64,000 bases of DNA from Tidjanibacter sp. GTDB taxonomy: Bacteria > Bacteroidota > Bacteroidia > Bacteroidales > Rikenellaceae. The first letter of the stretch is position 1. Every line of letters begins with the position of its first letter. This document shows positions 1 through 7,823 of the stretch, piece by piece. The DNA lies in the NCBI GenBank assembly GCA_017466345.1, contig JAFTUI010000024.1, forward strand, positions 62,001 through 126,000. The letters are read 5' to 3'. Made by a program: the position numbers and the translations under genes. The notes under the pieces were generated by a model. That model was not told the origin of the DNA, did not search any database, and saw only the letters and a list, made by a program, of their open reading frames with translations.

Positions 1-1
1 T

Positions 2-808
2 GCTCGTGGAGCTAGTCGCAATATGCCCATCTCTGAGGTTGTTGCTGAGGCAGAGCGCATAGCTGGCGAGGGGCACAAAGAGATTGTCATCACGGGTGTT
101 AATACGGGCGACTTTGGACGCACTACGGGCGAGAGTTTCGCCGACCTTCTGAGGGCTTTGGACAATGTGGATGGTATTGAGCGCTACCGTATATCCTCCA
201 TTGAGCCCAACCTGCTAACAGACGAAATAATAAGCATTTGTGCTTCTTCCAAGAAGTTCCAACCACACTTCCACATCCCCATTCAAAGTGGATGCGACAG
301 AGTGCTTAAAGAGATGCGCCGTAGGTATAATACTGCGATGTTCTCGCAGCGTATTGAGGCTGTGCGCGAGGCTATGCCCAATGCCTTCATCGGCATTGAT
401 GTAATTGCCGGTTTCCCTGGCGAAACGGACGAGGAGGCAGAGCAGACCTACCGCTTTTTGGAGCGTTTGGAGCCCGCATTCCTCCACGTTTTCCCATTCT
501 CAGCACGCGCCAACACCCCTGCGGCAGCAATGAAAAATAAGGTGCAGGACTCGGTCAAAACCGCCCGTGCCGCACGCCTCGAAGAGCTTTGCGAGAGTCT
601 CCACCGCAAGTTCTATGAGAAATACATAGGCAGCGAGGCAAACGTTTTGTGGGAGAGCTCGCCTAAGGCAGGCTGGATGGTCGGCTTTACGGAGAACTAC
701 ATCAAGGTCAGAACTCCCTTCGACCGCTCGAAAATCAACACTATCGAAAGGGTAAAACTTCTCCGAGGAGAGAATATGTGCGAAATGTTGTGCGAAACAA
801 TAAAATAA
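2..808 (+). CDS. mtaB: tRNA methylthiotransferase MtaB, C-terminal part (5' truncated by window)
   Basis: Radical-SAM methylthiotransferase that converts t6A37 to ms2t6A in tRNAs reading ANN codons. The open frame enters from base 2 with the residues ARGASRN, which follow the radical-SAM cysteine cluster in this family, so the N-terminal MTTase domain and the CxxxCxxC cluster lie upstream of the window. Visible family features are the VITGVNTGDFG stretch, the HIPIQSGCD motif, the IGIDVIAGFPGET motif and a C-terminal TRAM-like segment. About 268 residues are present of the usual 430 or so. The related MiaB and RimO carry the same HxPxQSG motif, but the GVNTGDFG wording fits MtaB best. Confidence 0.85.
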   Translation, partial: ARGASRNMPISEVVAEAERIAGEGHKEIVITGVNTGDFGRTTGESFADLLRALDNVDGIERYRISSIEPNLLTDEIISICASSKKFQPHFHIPIQSGCDRVLKEMRRRYNTAMFSQRIEAVREAMPNAFIGIDVIAGFPGETDEEAEQTYRFLERLEPAFLHVFPFSARANTPAAAMKNKVQDSVKTARAARLEELCESLHRKFYEKYIGSEANVLWESSPKAGWMVGFTENYIKVRTPFDRSKINTIERVKLLRGENMCEMLCETIK

Positions 809-813
809 AGCAG

Positions 814-821
814 TATCTTTG
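814..821 (+). promoter_or_regulatory. Bacteroidota -7 box (TATCTTTG)
   Basis: This is an exact TAnnTTTG match 35 nt before the start of the HAMP protein gene and just after the mtaB stop. A TTG lies 23 nt upstream, slightly farther than usual. It may give the sensor/trkH/SPOR genes their own transcript. Confidence 0.45.
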
Positions 822-856
822 TTCTGCTATTATAAATTAAGGAGTAATTTAAGATT

Positions 857-1606
857 ATGAATACCATTCGTAGAAAAATATCCATAGGTTTTATAGCCCT
901 CTCTGTGGTGCTTTTTAGTGCCATTGTAATCAACATTTTCGAGATTGGTCGCCTACGCAGTAGCACCGAGGAGATCATCGCCGAAGGTGCCGAGAGCACC
1001 AACTATGCCAGCCGAATGCTCAATGCACTGCAAAAACAAAATAGGGCTGTGCTCAATATGGTGCTAACGGGGCTAACGACCATTTCTGACGACTATCACG
1101 AGGGAGTCTATGAGCTCAGCAGTTCCATCTCGGAGGCTATGGAGCACAACCCATCAAGCACTTTACTCCCAGCGATTAATGACGCCTACACGCTCTATCA
1201 CAACATTGTGGAACAGCACACCCTCTCGGAGGGGATAACTGACGACAGGGTGTGGTTTATGGAGAAGTATGTAGAGGCATATTATGCGCTCGATAGCGCC
1301 ATAAAAAGCTATATGACCTCGCCCAAGAGTTCGGTGGCAGTGCGTATGTCGAGGCTTGAAAGCAACATTTACAAGACCATTACACCAAGCGTACTTACGC
1401 TATTGGTAGCATTGTTGATACTCCTGCTCTTCTACTTCTTCATTGACACTTACTACACCAAGCCCGTAAAGAGAATGTCCAAAGCATTGGACAATTACAC
1501 CAAAAACAAGGTGCCCTATCAAGTGAAAATTGACGAGAAGAGCGAACTCTCCTCGCTGAACGACAACATTGTGGATATTATAAGTCACATCAAAAAACAA
1601 CAATAA
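857..1606 (+). CDS. membrane sensor-like protein with HAMP domain and no output domain
   Basis: This 249-residue protein has a first transmembrane helix at about residues 9-28, a helical extracytoplasmic region to about 174 resembling the four-helix-bundle sensors of chemoreceptors, and a second helix at about 175-197. A HAMP-like segment follows, containing the KPVKRMSKAL helix. It then stops: there is no kinase, cyclase or methyl-accepting domain. The sensor could act by protein contact. The next gene, trkH, begins 16 nt downstream, so a link with potassium uptake or osmotic sensing is possible but is inferred only from position. I cannot name a closer family. Confidence 0.7.
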   Translation: MNTIRRKISIGFIALSVVLFSAIVINIFEIGRLRSSTEEIIAEGAESTNYASRMLNALQKQNRAVLNMVLTGLTTISDDYHEGVYELSSSISEAMEHNPSSTLLPAINDAYTLYHNIVEQHTLSEGITDDRVWFMEKYVEAYYALDSAIKSYMTSPKSSVAVRMSRLESNIYKTITPSVLTLLVALLILLLFYFFIDTYYTKPVKRMSKALDNYTKNKVPYQVKIDEKSELSSLNDNIVDIISHIKKQQ

Positions 1607-1621
1607 TAATCGGAGTATCCT

Positions 1622-3067
1622 ATGCGTCTGCAAGTAGTTTTTAGATATATAGGAATGGTGCTACTCTTTGAGTCGGCATTTATGCTCCTCTCCGCCATTA
1701 TTTCCTATGCCAACGGCATTGATGGTGGCTTTGCGCCATTGTTGTTATCATTCCTACTCACGGCACTACTTGGTAGTTTTCCGTTGATTTTTGTAGGCAA
1801 AAGCCAACGCCTTAGTTCCAAAGAGAGTTACGCCATTGTGATTGGTGCCTGGCTCACTTCGTGCCTTGTCGGCACTTTCCCATACCTTTTGTGGGGTGGC
1901 GAGTTCTCCATAGTAAATGCTTGGTTCGAGAGTGTTTCGGGTTTTACCACCACCGGGGCTTCTATTCTCAACAACATTGAAGCCTTGCCCAAAGGTTTGC
2001 TTTTTTGGCGCTCTCTAACCAACTGGCTCGGTGGTATAGGAGTGGTTATGTTTGCGCTTGTGATTATGCCTATGATAGGACGTAGCCGTATGACGGTATC
2101 CAACTTGGAGATATCATCTATGGCTCGCGACAACTACCGCTATACATCCTCTACCATCATCAAAATTCTGATGGGCGTATATTTGGGTATAACCATCGCC
2201 AATATCGCCGCTCTCAAACTTGCCGGTCTAAGTTGGTTCGATGCCATAAATCACGGACTTACCACCTCTTCTACCGGTGGATTTAGCACCAAAAATGCCA
2301 GCATAGGTTACTTTGACAATGTATGGGTGGAAACTATTACTATCTTTTTTATGTTTCTCAGTAGTTTGCACCTTGGCATAACCTACGCCACCCTTGCAGG
2401 ACATCGCAATAACATATTCCGCAACGAGGGCTGCCGTTTCTATATCACAATAACGATTGTATTGTGCCTCATTATGAGCCTCAATTTGTGGTCCTCTGGC
2501 ACATATACCACCATTTGGCAATCACTACGACAAGGCATATTCCAAGGCGTATCCATAGTGACGAGTTCGGGTTTTGCCACTGCCGACACCAATCTTTGGA
2601 CTCCTCTATGTGTCTGCATACTCATCTACCTCTCTATGCAGGGTGGTATGGCGGGCTCCACGGCGGGTGGTCTTAAAAGTGACCGCATACTTATGGCGGG
2701 CAAGGTTATCAAGGCGCAAATCAAACAACAGCAACACCCGGGTGCCGTCATACGCATAAAGAACAATGGCGTGGTGCAAGACCAGAGCGTGGTCAATTTC
2801 GCCATTCTCTACATTGTCATCTATGTACTGATTATTTTGGTGGGTACGCTGATAAATACCGCTTGCGGACTCGATGCCATAACTGGATTTACCGCTTCTG
2901 TAAGTTCTATGGGTAATATCGGACCAGGCTTTGGGGAGATCGGCTCACTCGACAACTTCTCGGCAATGCCCGTTGTGGTCAAGATTGTCAGCACTTTGCA
3001 GATGCTTTTGGGACGTTTGGAAATTTTTGGTTTATTACATCTCTTTACAATGAAATGGTGGGTATAA
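1622..3067 (+). CDS. trkH: TrkH-family potassium uptake protein
   Basis: This is the inner-membrane K+-translocating subunit of a Trk/Ktr system. At 481 residues it has the usual length, with about ten hydrophobic helices and four pore-loop regions. The first pore loop reads SGFTTTGAS, the second TTSSTGGFST, the third TSSGFATAD and the fourth SSMGNIGPGFG; these glycine-containing loops form the K+ filter. The cytoplasmic gating partner TrkA is not in the window. Its last codons overlap the next gene by 13 nt, so translation of the two is probably coupled. Confidence 0.93.
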   Translation: MRLQVVFRYIGMVLLFESAFMLLSAIISYANGIDGGFAPLLLSFLLTALLGSFPLIFVGKSQRLSSKESYAIVIGAWLTSCLVGTFPYLLWGGEFSIVNAWFESVSGFTTTGASILNNIEALPKGLLFWRSLTNWLGGIGVVMFALVIMPMIGRSRMTVSNLEISSMARDNYRYTSSTIIKILMGVYLGITIANIAALKLAGLSWFDAINHGLTTSSTGGFSTKNASIGYFDNVWVETITIFFMFLSSLHLGITYATLAGHRNNIFRNEGCRFYITITIVLCLIMSLNLWSSGTYTTIWQSLRQGIFQGVSIVTSSGFATADTNLWTPLCVCILIYLSMQGGMAGSTAGGLKSDRILMAGKVIKAQIKQQQHPGAVIRIKNNGVVQDQSVVNFAILYIVIYVLIILVGTLINTACGLDAITGFTASVSSMGNIGPGFGEIGSLDNFSAMPVVVKIVSTLQMLLGRLEIFGLLHLFTMKWWV

Positions 3068-4653
3068 GAAGAGTCTTCATATCGTTGTTGTTGTGTGCGT
3101 TACCTCTTTGTGTGTTGGCGCAGAGCGAGCCCGATGGATTTGTCGGTCGTCAGCTGAGCCAACTCTCCGCCAGAGGCGAGAGACTCACTGAGGCCCTCAA
3201 TGGTGCACAGCAAGAGTACCAACAGCAGGCGAGCGACTCGCTCTCGAAGGTCATCTACGAACTCGAAAAGCAACTCTCTGCCATCGAGAATGCCATTGCA
3301 AGACTCAATGCTCAACAACAAAACGCAAAGAAAGAGGATGTTGCCTCGGAACAACCCACTACCATAGTTGAGCCCACCGAAAAGGAGATTATCCCCGAAG
3401 AGCCAACACCACACGAGGAGGTTGTTGTAGAAGAACAACCACAGCCCGAAACACAAGAAACACAAGAAACACAAGAAACGCAAGAAACGCAAGAGCCTCA
3501 GAATACGATTGTTGCAAGCGAAGAATTAAAGTCTTTATTCAGCACAACATCGCGCCGCTATGCGCTGATTGAGGGCGAAATTGCGGAGCTTATTGAGGAA
3601 TATGGCAAGGTTTACAACACCATCCTCGCAAGCCTTAAAGGCTACGAGGACGCCACATCGCTCAAAGTGCTCAACGCACACCACAAAGAGTATCTTGCGG
3701 CAGTGGAGCGCAGCGGGCGAATTGCCGATTCGATAGCACAACGCAGCGACCTTATGCTCACAAGCAAGACCAATTCCTACCTCGGTTTTGCCGACTCGTT
3801 GGGTATTGATACTCTCAGAGCACACTATAACGCACTTGCGGAGCAGACCGAAGCGACTATGAGCGAGAAGTTGGCAGGCAAGTGCACCGACATCGACCTT
3901 GCGATGTACCCTCACCGCTTGCGTAATACGATACGCTTGGAGGCGTTGCTTGCGCAAGACTTGGCGCCTGAGATTGCCGACTCACTTATGGCTCGCGCGG
4001 AGAGTTTCGACACCACCTTCACACTCTTTTCGCCCTATGGCACACCCAAACGCTCCAATGTGGAGTTCAAAGGTGTAACCATTAATAAGAAAGCAAAGGA
4101 AAAAGCCGTATCGTCACTCCCAACCATCAAGATACCATCCGAGGGCGAGTTGTACTCCATAACTGTTGCAAACTACGCCTCCCTACCCCCTTCGACAAAG
4201 GTTTTTAGGGGCGCAACACCTCTCCTACGCGAACGCCGAGAGGACGGACGTACCTACATCTACATAGGACTCTACCCCACTGCCCGTAGTGCACAAGACG
4301 ACATTGCACTGTTGCGTAAAGTGGGCTTTAAGCAGCCCGAACTTGTGATGTGGCGCGATGGTATCCGCAGGGACGACTTTGTGGATAGAAACTCTGCGCC
4401 CACAACCCCCAAGGCGGCAATGTGGCGTGTGGAGATTAGTGGTGCCACTACCGTACTGCCCACCGAGGTACTCGGAGCGATACGCGAGAAGGCTCCCCGC
4501 AAGGAGATTTCCAAGTTCAACGCCGCAGACGGTACCACACTCTATACTGTCGGTATCTTCACAAAGGAGAACGAGGCAAAGGCTGTTGCGACCGCCATCC
4601 GCCAAACCACCGACTCACTCTCAGTCGAGGTCGTACAAGTGGGCAAAAAATAA
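3055..4653 (+). CDS. secreted SPOR-like repeat protein
   Basis: This 532-residue envelope protein begins with a signal peptide (MVGIRRVFISLLLC, cleavage near ALAQ). A coiled-coil-prone N-terminal region (about residues 25-85) is followed by an acidic, proline-rich linker with five TQE repeats, then a helical middle region. The C-terminus holds two segments resembling SPOR (septal peptidoglycan-binding) units: one at about residues 360-430 around LYSITVANYASLP and TYIYIGLYPTARSAQDDI, another at about 460-530 around WRVEISGATT and LYTVGIFTKENEA. SPOR domains bind denuded glycan strands. The gene overlaps trkH. The SPOR assignment is by eye; the exact role is unknown. Confidence 0.6.
   Translation: MVGIRRVFISLLLCALPLCVLAQSEPDGFVGRQLSQLSARGERLTEALNGAQQEYQQQASDSLSKVIYELEKQLSAIENAIARLNAQQQNAKKEDVASEQPTTIVEPTEKEIIPEEPTPHEEVVVEEQPQPETQETQETQETQETQEPQNTIVASEELKSLFSTTSRRYALIEGEIAELIEEYGKVYNTILASLKGYEDATSLKVLNAHHKEYLAAVERSGRIADSIAQRSDLMLTSKTNSYLGFADSLGIDTLRAHYNALAEQTEATMSEKLAGKCTDIDLAMYPHRLRNTIRLEALLAQDLAPEIADSLMARAESFDTTFTLFSPYGTPKRSNVEFKGVTINKKAKEKAVSSLPTIKIPSEGELYSITVANYASLPPSTKVFRGATPLLRERREDGRTYIYIGLYPTARSAQDDIALLRKVGFKQPELVMWRDGIRRDDFVDRNSAPTTPKAAMWRVEISGATTVLPTEVLGAIREKAPRKEISKFNAADGTTLYTVGIFTKENEAKAVATAIRQTTDSLSVEVVQVGKK
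3451..3495 (+). repeat. 9-bp tandem repeat encoding TQE x5
   Basis: Five in-frame copies of ACnCAAGAr encode Thr-Gln-Glu (residues 133-147 of the SPOR-like protein). The three first copies are identical. Copy number could vary by slippage without shifting frame. Confidence 0.9.
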
Positions 4654-4677
4654 CATCAACACCCGCTGTTTTCCATA

Positions 4678-4698
4678 AGGGCAACTTCGGTTTGCCCT
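4678..4698. terminator. hairpin after the SPOR-like gene (weak terminator candidate)
   Basis: A 7-bp perfect stem AGGGCAA/TTGCCCT closes a loop containing cttcggt, 25 nt after the stop of the SPOR-like gene. No good T tract follows on either strand, so termination is only possible. It lies between convergent genes. Confidence 0.3.
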
Positions 4699-4700
4699 AT

Positions 4701-4720
4701 CCGCCTTGCCACAACTGCCA
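4701..4720. repeat. 20-bp dispersed repeat, copy A
   Basis: CCGCCTTGCCACAACTGCCA matches bases 61209-61228 at 19 of 20 positions. Both copies are intergenic and each follows a hairpin at the 3' end of a plus-strand gene. Confidence 0.5.
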
Positions 4721-4786
4721 CAAAGTCGCAGGTATTAAAAAAGATACCCGTGAGAAAAATAAGTAGCAATAAGGTTTGGGCGATTG

Positions 4787-5182
4787 TTAATCGTTGGTAA
4801 GCAATTCGACACCATTTACAAGCACCTTGGCGATGGAGACAAACCAAGCTGCTTTTGTTAATCCGGAGTCGGGAACAGTGTCCAGAATCGCAAACAACTC
4901 ATCCCACTCCTCGTCAGTGAGCATCCAAGTAATCTCTTTGAAGTGCAATTTCTTGTCCCCGTGCTGTACATAACACTCTCTGCGGTCGTATTTGTCGGTC
5001 TGTGTCCTTATTTTCAACTCTTCGATGGAGGCAGAAATCATATTTCCATTTTTAACCCTAATAGTCACAACGTCATCCTCAATTGTGAAATCCTCCAAAA
5101 TCCAACTTTTGGGGTTTGACCAATAGGCTTGAAGAAGTTTCTCCCACCATTTAAGTTCGCGTGTTTTGTAAATCTTTTTCAT
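4787..5182 (-). CDS. hypothetical protein (131 aa)
   Basis: I do not recognise this family. The protein is soluble, rich in Trp, Lys and Glu, has no signal peptide, and starts MKKIYKTRELKWWEK. An alternating hydrophobic/polar pattern in the middle (TIEDDVVTIRVKNG) suggests beta strands, followed by a helical C-terminus. It lies 20 nt downstream of a lipoprotein gene on the same strand, so they are probably co-transcribed. Confidence 0.6.
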   Translation of the reverse strand: MKKIYKTRELKWWEKLLQAYWSNPKSWILEDFTIEDDVVTIRVKNGNMISASIEELKIRTQTDKYDRRECYVQHGDKKLHFKEITWMLTDEEWDELFAILDTVPDSGLTKAAWFVSIAKVLVNGVELLTND

Positions 5183-5202
5183 ATTGTCAGTAGATATTTT
5201 GA

Positions 5203-5979
5203 TTAGTAAATGGCATAGTACATATCACTTTGCATCTCCTGCTCCAATTCTATAATGGAGTCGCCTGCATACAACTGCTTGATTTGAAATCCAGCGTCTT
5301 CATCCTCCTCTACATAGCGGAGCAGGACATAAAAATATCCGTCAATTTCGTAAGTCACATAATAGCCCGTGCAAGATTGGGTGGTGGCGTAGTCACAAAA
5401 CTCCCAATCCTTCATACTCACATACTCCTCCGCATCTGCATAGATGTAGTCCACATACGCTCTGCCGACCGCCTCATACACAGCCTTATACTCTTCTTTG
5501 TTTACAAATGTGTATGCGGATAAAATCTCTTCGTTTTTACCTTGATTAGATGATTGACTCATCTCAACAAGTCTATAAGCCTCTTCCATTGTCTCGGGTC
5601 TGTAAGAGGAATAAACCGTTGTCCAAGGAAACCAAGGAGCATTGTCAAAAGAGAAAATCTTTGTCCTGTTCAAATCCCATTCGTAAAGATTGCCATAGTT
5701 CGAGGCTTCCCTCTCCAATAATACTCTCCACGGATTCGCCATATAGGTGCCCTCTTCTCCGTATAGTTTAACGGGGCAATAGTCAGAGCGTAGTTGGGAG
5801 ATGGTCTCTTCGGCAAGAATCTGCCTAATGAAACTATTTTTCAAGTCGTACATAACATCGTTGTCGATGTTATTCATCATTACCCAAGCTTTGAGTTGAG
5901 GGGTGTCGGCATTGGGTTCCATACCACACGAGCAGAGAAACAGGCTCAGCAGTAAAACTAAACGTTTGTAGTTTTTCAT
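5203..5979 (-). CDS. putative lipoprotein, unknown function
   Basis: I chose the internal Met at 5979 because it begins a typical lipoprotein signal, MKNYKRLVLLLSLFLCSCG, with a lipobox cysteine near residue 18. A longer in-frame start at 6012 would place charged residues before the signal. The mature protein of about 240 residues is acidic and aromatic-rich (many Tyr, Asp and Glu) and has a WMM/FPWTTVYSSYRP region. I recognise no domain. It is probably anchored in the envelope. It is followed closely by the 131-residue gene, and the structured 6034-6235 element lies immediately upstream. Confidence 0.6.
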   Translation of the reverse strand: MKNYKRLVLLLSLFLCSCGMEPNADTPQLKAWVMMNNIDNDVMYDLKNSFIRQILAEETISQLRSDYCPVKLYGEEGTYMANPWRVLLEREASNYGNLYEWDLNRTKIFSFDNAPWFPWTTVYSSYRPETMEEAYRLVEMSQSSNQGKNEEILSAYTFVNKEEYKAVYEAVGRAYVDYIYADAEEYVSMKDWEFCDYATTQSCTGYYVTYEIDGYFYVLLRYVEEDEDAGFQIKQLYAGDSIIELEQEMQSDMYYAIY

Positions 5980-6033
5980 TGGGTTGTGTTTGTTTTGCCC
6001 ACCAACTCCCAATGTGCTATTATTATAAATAAA

Positions 6034-6235
6034 GAAAGTGTGGAGTTGATTAGTCTATCTGCGTAGAGGTTCTGGAATACCTATGGAACAAATAAACATA
6101 CCCCACACTCGTATCGTTGAGTATGGGGCAGAACACCCCAAAAAACATACAATACGGAGTGACGAGTGTGATGCTTTCCTTGTTCCATTGAAATTTTCCA
6201 GATTTCTACGCAAGGATAAAAGCTAATACACTTTC
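6034..6235 (-). ncRNA. rod-shaped structured RNA candidate, 6S-like
   Basis: This element fills most of the only gene-free stretch above 300 bp (6013-6406). It folds end to end on itself. Paired blocks, outside to inside, are 6034-6041 with 6228-6235, 6060-6067 with 6205-6212, 6071-6077 with 6196-6202, 6083-6091 with 6180-6188 and 6104-6112 with 6162-6170, all perfect, then an apical hairpin (6121-6150). A large bubble (6092-6103 opposite 6171-6179) sits in the middle. 6S RNA has this layout: a long rod with a central bubble mimicking an open promoter. Minus orientation is favoured because a T-rich run follows the last stem on that strand and TTTG-N19-TATCCTTG (6211-6241) lies at the 5' end. 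A MITE-type palindrome is the alternative. Confidence 0.45.
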
Positions 6236-6344
6236 ATCAAAAAATATATGGTGCCGAAGGCACAAAGTCCTACGACACCACAAATATAAGAAAACTTTTC
6301 GCAAAACGCGCAACGCACTTGTGGAACATTGCTCCGGCACAAAC

Positions 6345-6380
6345 AAAAATCCCTCTTACATATCTGCAAGAGGGATTTTT
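6345..6380 (-). terminator. intrinsic terminator of the GH26-like gene
   Basis: AAAAATCCCTCTT and its exact complement AAGAGGGATTTTT are separated by 10 nt, giving a strong stem with T tracts on both strands. It starts 26 nt after the stop of the minus-strand GH26-like gene. Confidence 0.85.
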
Positions 6381-6406
6381 CAAGAGGTAAAATTATTATC
6401 TATACC

Positions 6407-7780
6407 CTACTTCTCAAAATTCGGCAATTCATCACGCGAGATGACTCTTTCGTCCGCAAATGCGGCACTCCACCACTCCGCCGAGGCTGCTTGGTGCACA
6501 TAATCATCACTGCCGTCATTTGCGCCATCGTAGGCACTTACAAAAGCCCCCCACATTGCACCCGCATCCAACTGTTGACCAATCGGAGCTGTCTTCTGCA
6601 AATCGCTAATTAACAGCATTTTGTTTGGAAACCAATACTTCATATTTTCCCAACTGCCAAAACACGTATCAGCATAGTATTTATTGTGTAGTTCTCCCCC
6701 AACCATATCGACATACTCGTTGCCGGGGTAGTATTCCACATCATCTCCCACCAATGTCCATATCCAAATGAGATTTCTCACTCCACGGCTCTCGAAGTAG
6801 TCGAACATAGCACGCCACATTTGCCTATACTTTTTACCACCTTCACGTTCCCACCAATAATACGGTTCTTTGGTACTATGAGTGATATGGGGGATAGGAC
6901 GCCACAGCACCACAACGCCTTTTTGTTGCAAGAGGAGCAGAATATCTGCCATCTCCTCAAAATCGCGTTGCATCACTTGGCTCTCCCAACTACCCTCTTT
7001 GAGCATATTGCCTATACTTAGAGTAGTATCTTCGTTATTGAAAGTGCACGCACTACTTCCCTCTCGCTTGGGCACCATCCACAGCCACGTTGCAGCAACC
7101 AAGCCTCCCGACTGCCACCACTCCTCTACCATAGAGGTGTCGGTATAGTTCATCGAGGTCGAGGGCGAAGCATAGAGGTATCGGTAGTCAAACGAGGCTA
7201 TGGCGGGGTATTTTCCCGTCTTGCGATAGACCCAATCGCAGTCACTCGCTGTCCAGCGGTGGCTGATAGATGCTCCCGAAAGAACACTATTGCCATTGGA
7301 CTTCCACAAATAGTCATAGATAGACTGTGCCACGGGCAGGGCGTTGTCCGTCACTAAGTTGTAGTTTGGCGTGAGAGAAGGTCGATATGGCTTTTCATCG
7401 GTAGTAAATTGGATGATGCGCTCACTGTTCTCTCCTCCCGTAAGTTGGTCCAACACTGCTCCATAGCCCAAGGTCAGCGTGTAGGCTGTGGAATACTCCA
7501 AGCCTTCGTAGAGGTTGATTGTCAGCACTTTGTCATCTACCGACACTTCCATTGGTGCCGCAGGGTCCAACGCCACTGCTCCCACATTACCCTCACAAAT
7601 TGCCCTATTGAAGACTATGAGCACCTTTTGGGGAGTAGCCGCAACATCCACTGCTCCGCTAACAATCGACTGCGAAACGATGACGGGCGTCTCCTTATCA
7701 ACAATATCCTCGCCACCACCACAGCCCACAAACAGCAGTAGCGATACCAACGATACTATTATGTGTAATTTGCGCATCAT
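6407..7780 (-). CDS. GH26-like (mannanase-type) lipoprotein, catalytic residues apparently altered
   Basis: A lipoprotein signal ends at Cys20. An Ig-like domain of the SbsA/Big_5 type follows at about residues 31-128 (VDVAATPQKVLIVFNRAI is typical). A TIM-barrel domain of glycoside hydrolase family 26 character fills about 140-450: SVLSGASISHR near the start, LWRP at 292-295, YYWW at 307-310, LIWIWT at 337-342 and YVDMVG at 356-361. GH26 enzymes normally read WRPLHE with Glu as acid/base; here the text is WRPIPHIT, with four extra residues before YYWW. The nucleophile segment, normally containing Glu, reads LLISDLQ (389-395). The protein may bind rather than cleave mannan-like glycans. Family assignment is by eye. 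Confidence 0.7.
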   Translation of the reverse strand: MMRKLHIIVSLVSLLLFVGCGGGEDIVDKETPVIVSQSIVSGAVDVAATPQKVLIVFNRAICEGNVGAVALDPAAPMEVSVDDKVLTINLYEGLEYSTAYTLTLGYGAVLDQLTGGENSERIIQFTTDEKPYRPSLTPNYNLVTDNALPVAQSIYDYLWKSNGNSVLSGASISHRWTASDCDWVYRKTGKYPAIASFDYRYLYASPSTSMNYTDTSMVEEWWQSGGLVAATWLWMVPKREGSSACTFNNEDTTLSIGNMLKEGSWESQVMQRDFEEMADILLLLQQKGVVVLWRPIPHITHSTKEPYYWWEREGGKKYRQMWRAMFDYFESRGVRNLIWIWTLVGDDVEYYPGNEYVDMVGGELHNKYYADTCFGSWENMKYWFPNKMLLISDLQKTAPIGQQLDAGAMWGAFVSAYDGANDGSDDYVHQAASAEWWSAAFADERVISRDELPNFEK

Positions 7781-7823
7781 AATTTTTCAATAGTAAACAC
7801 ACAAGCCTGTGACATTCACGACA

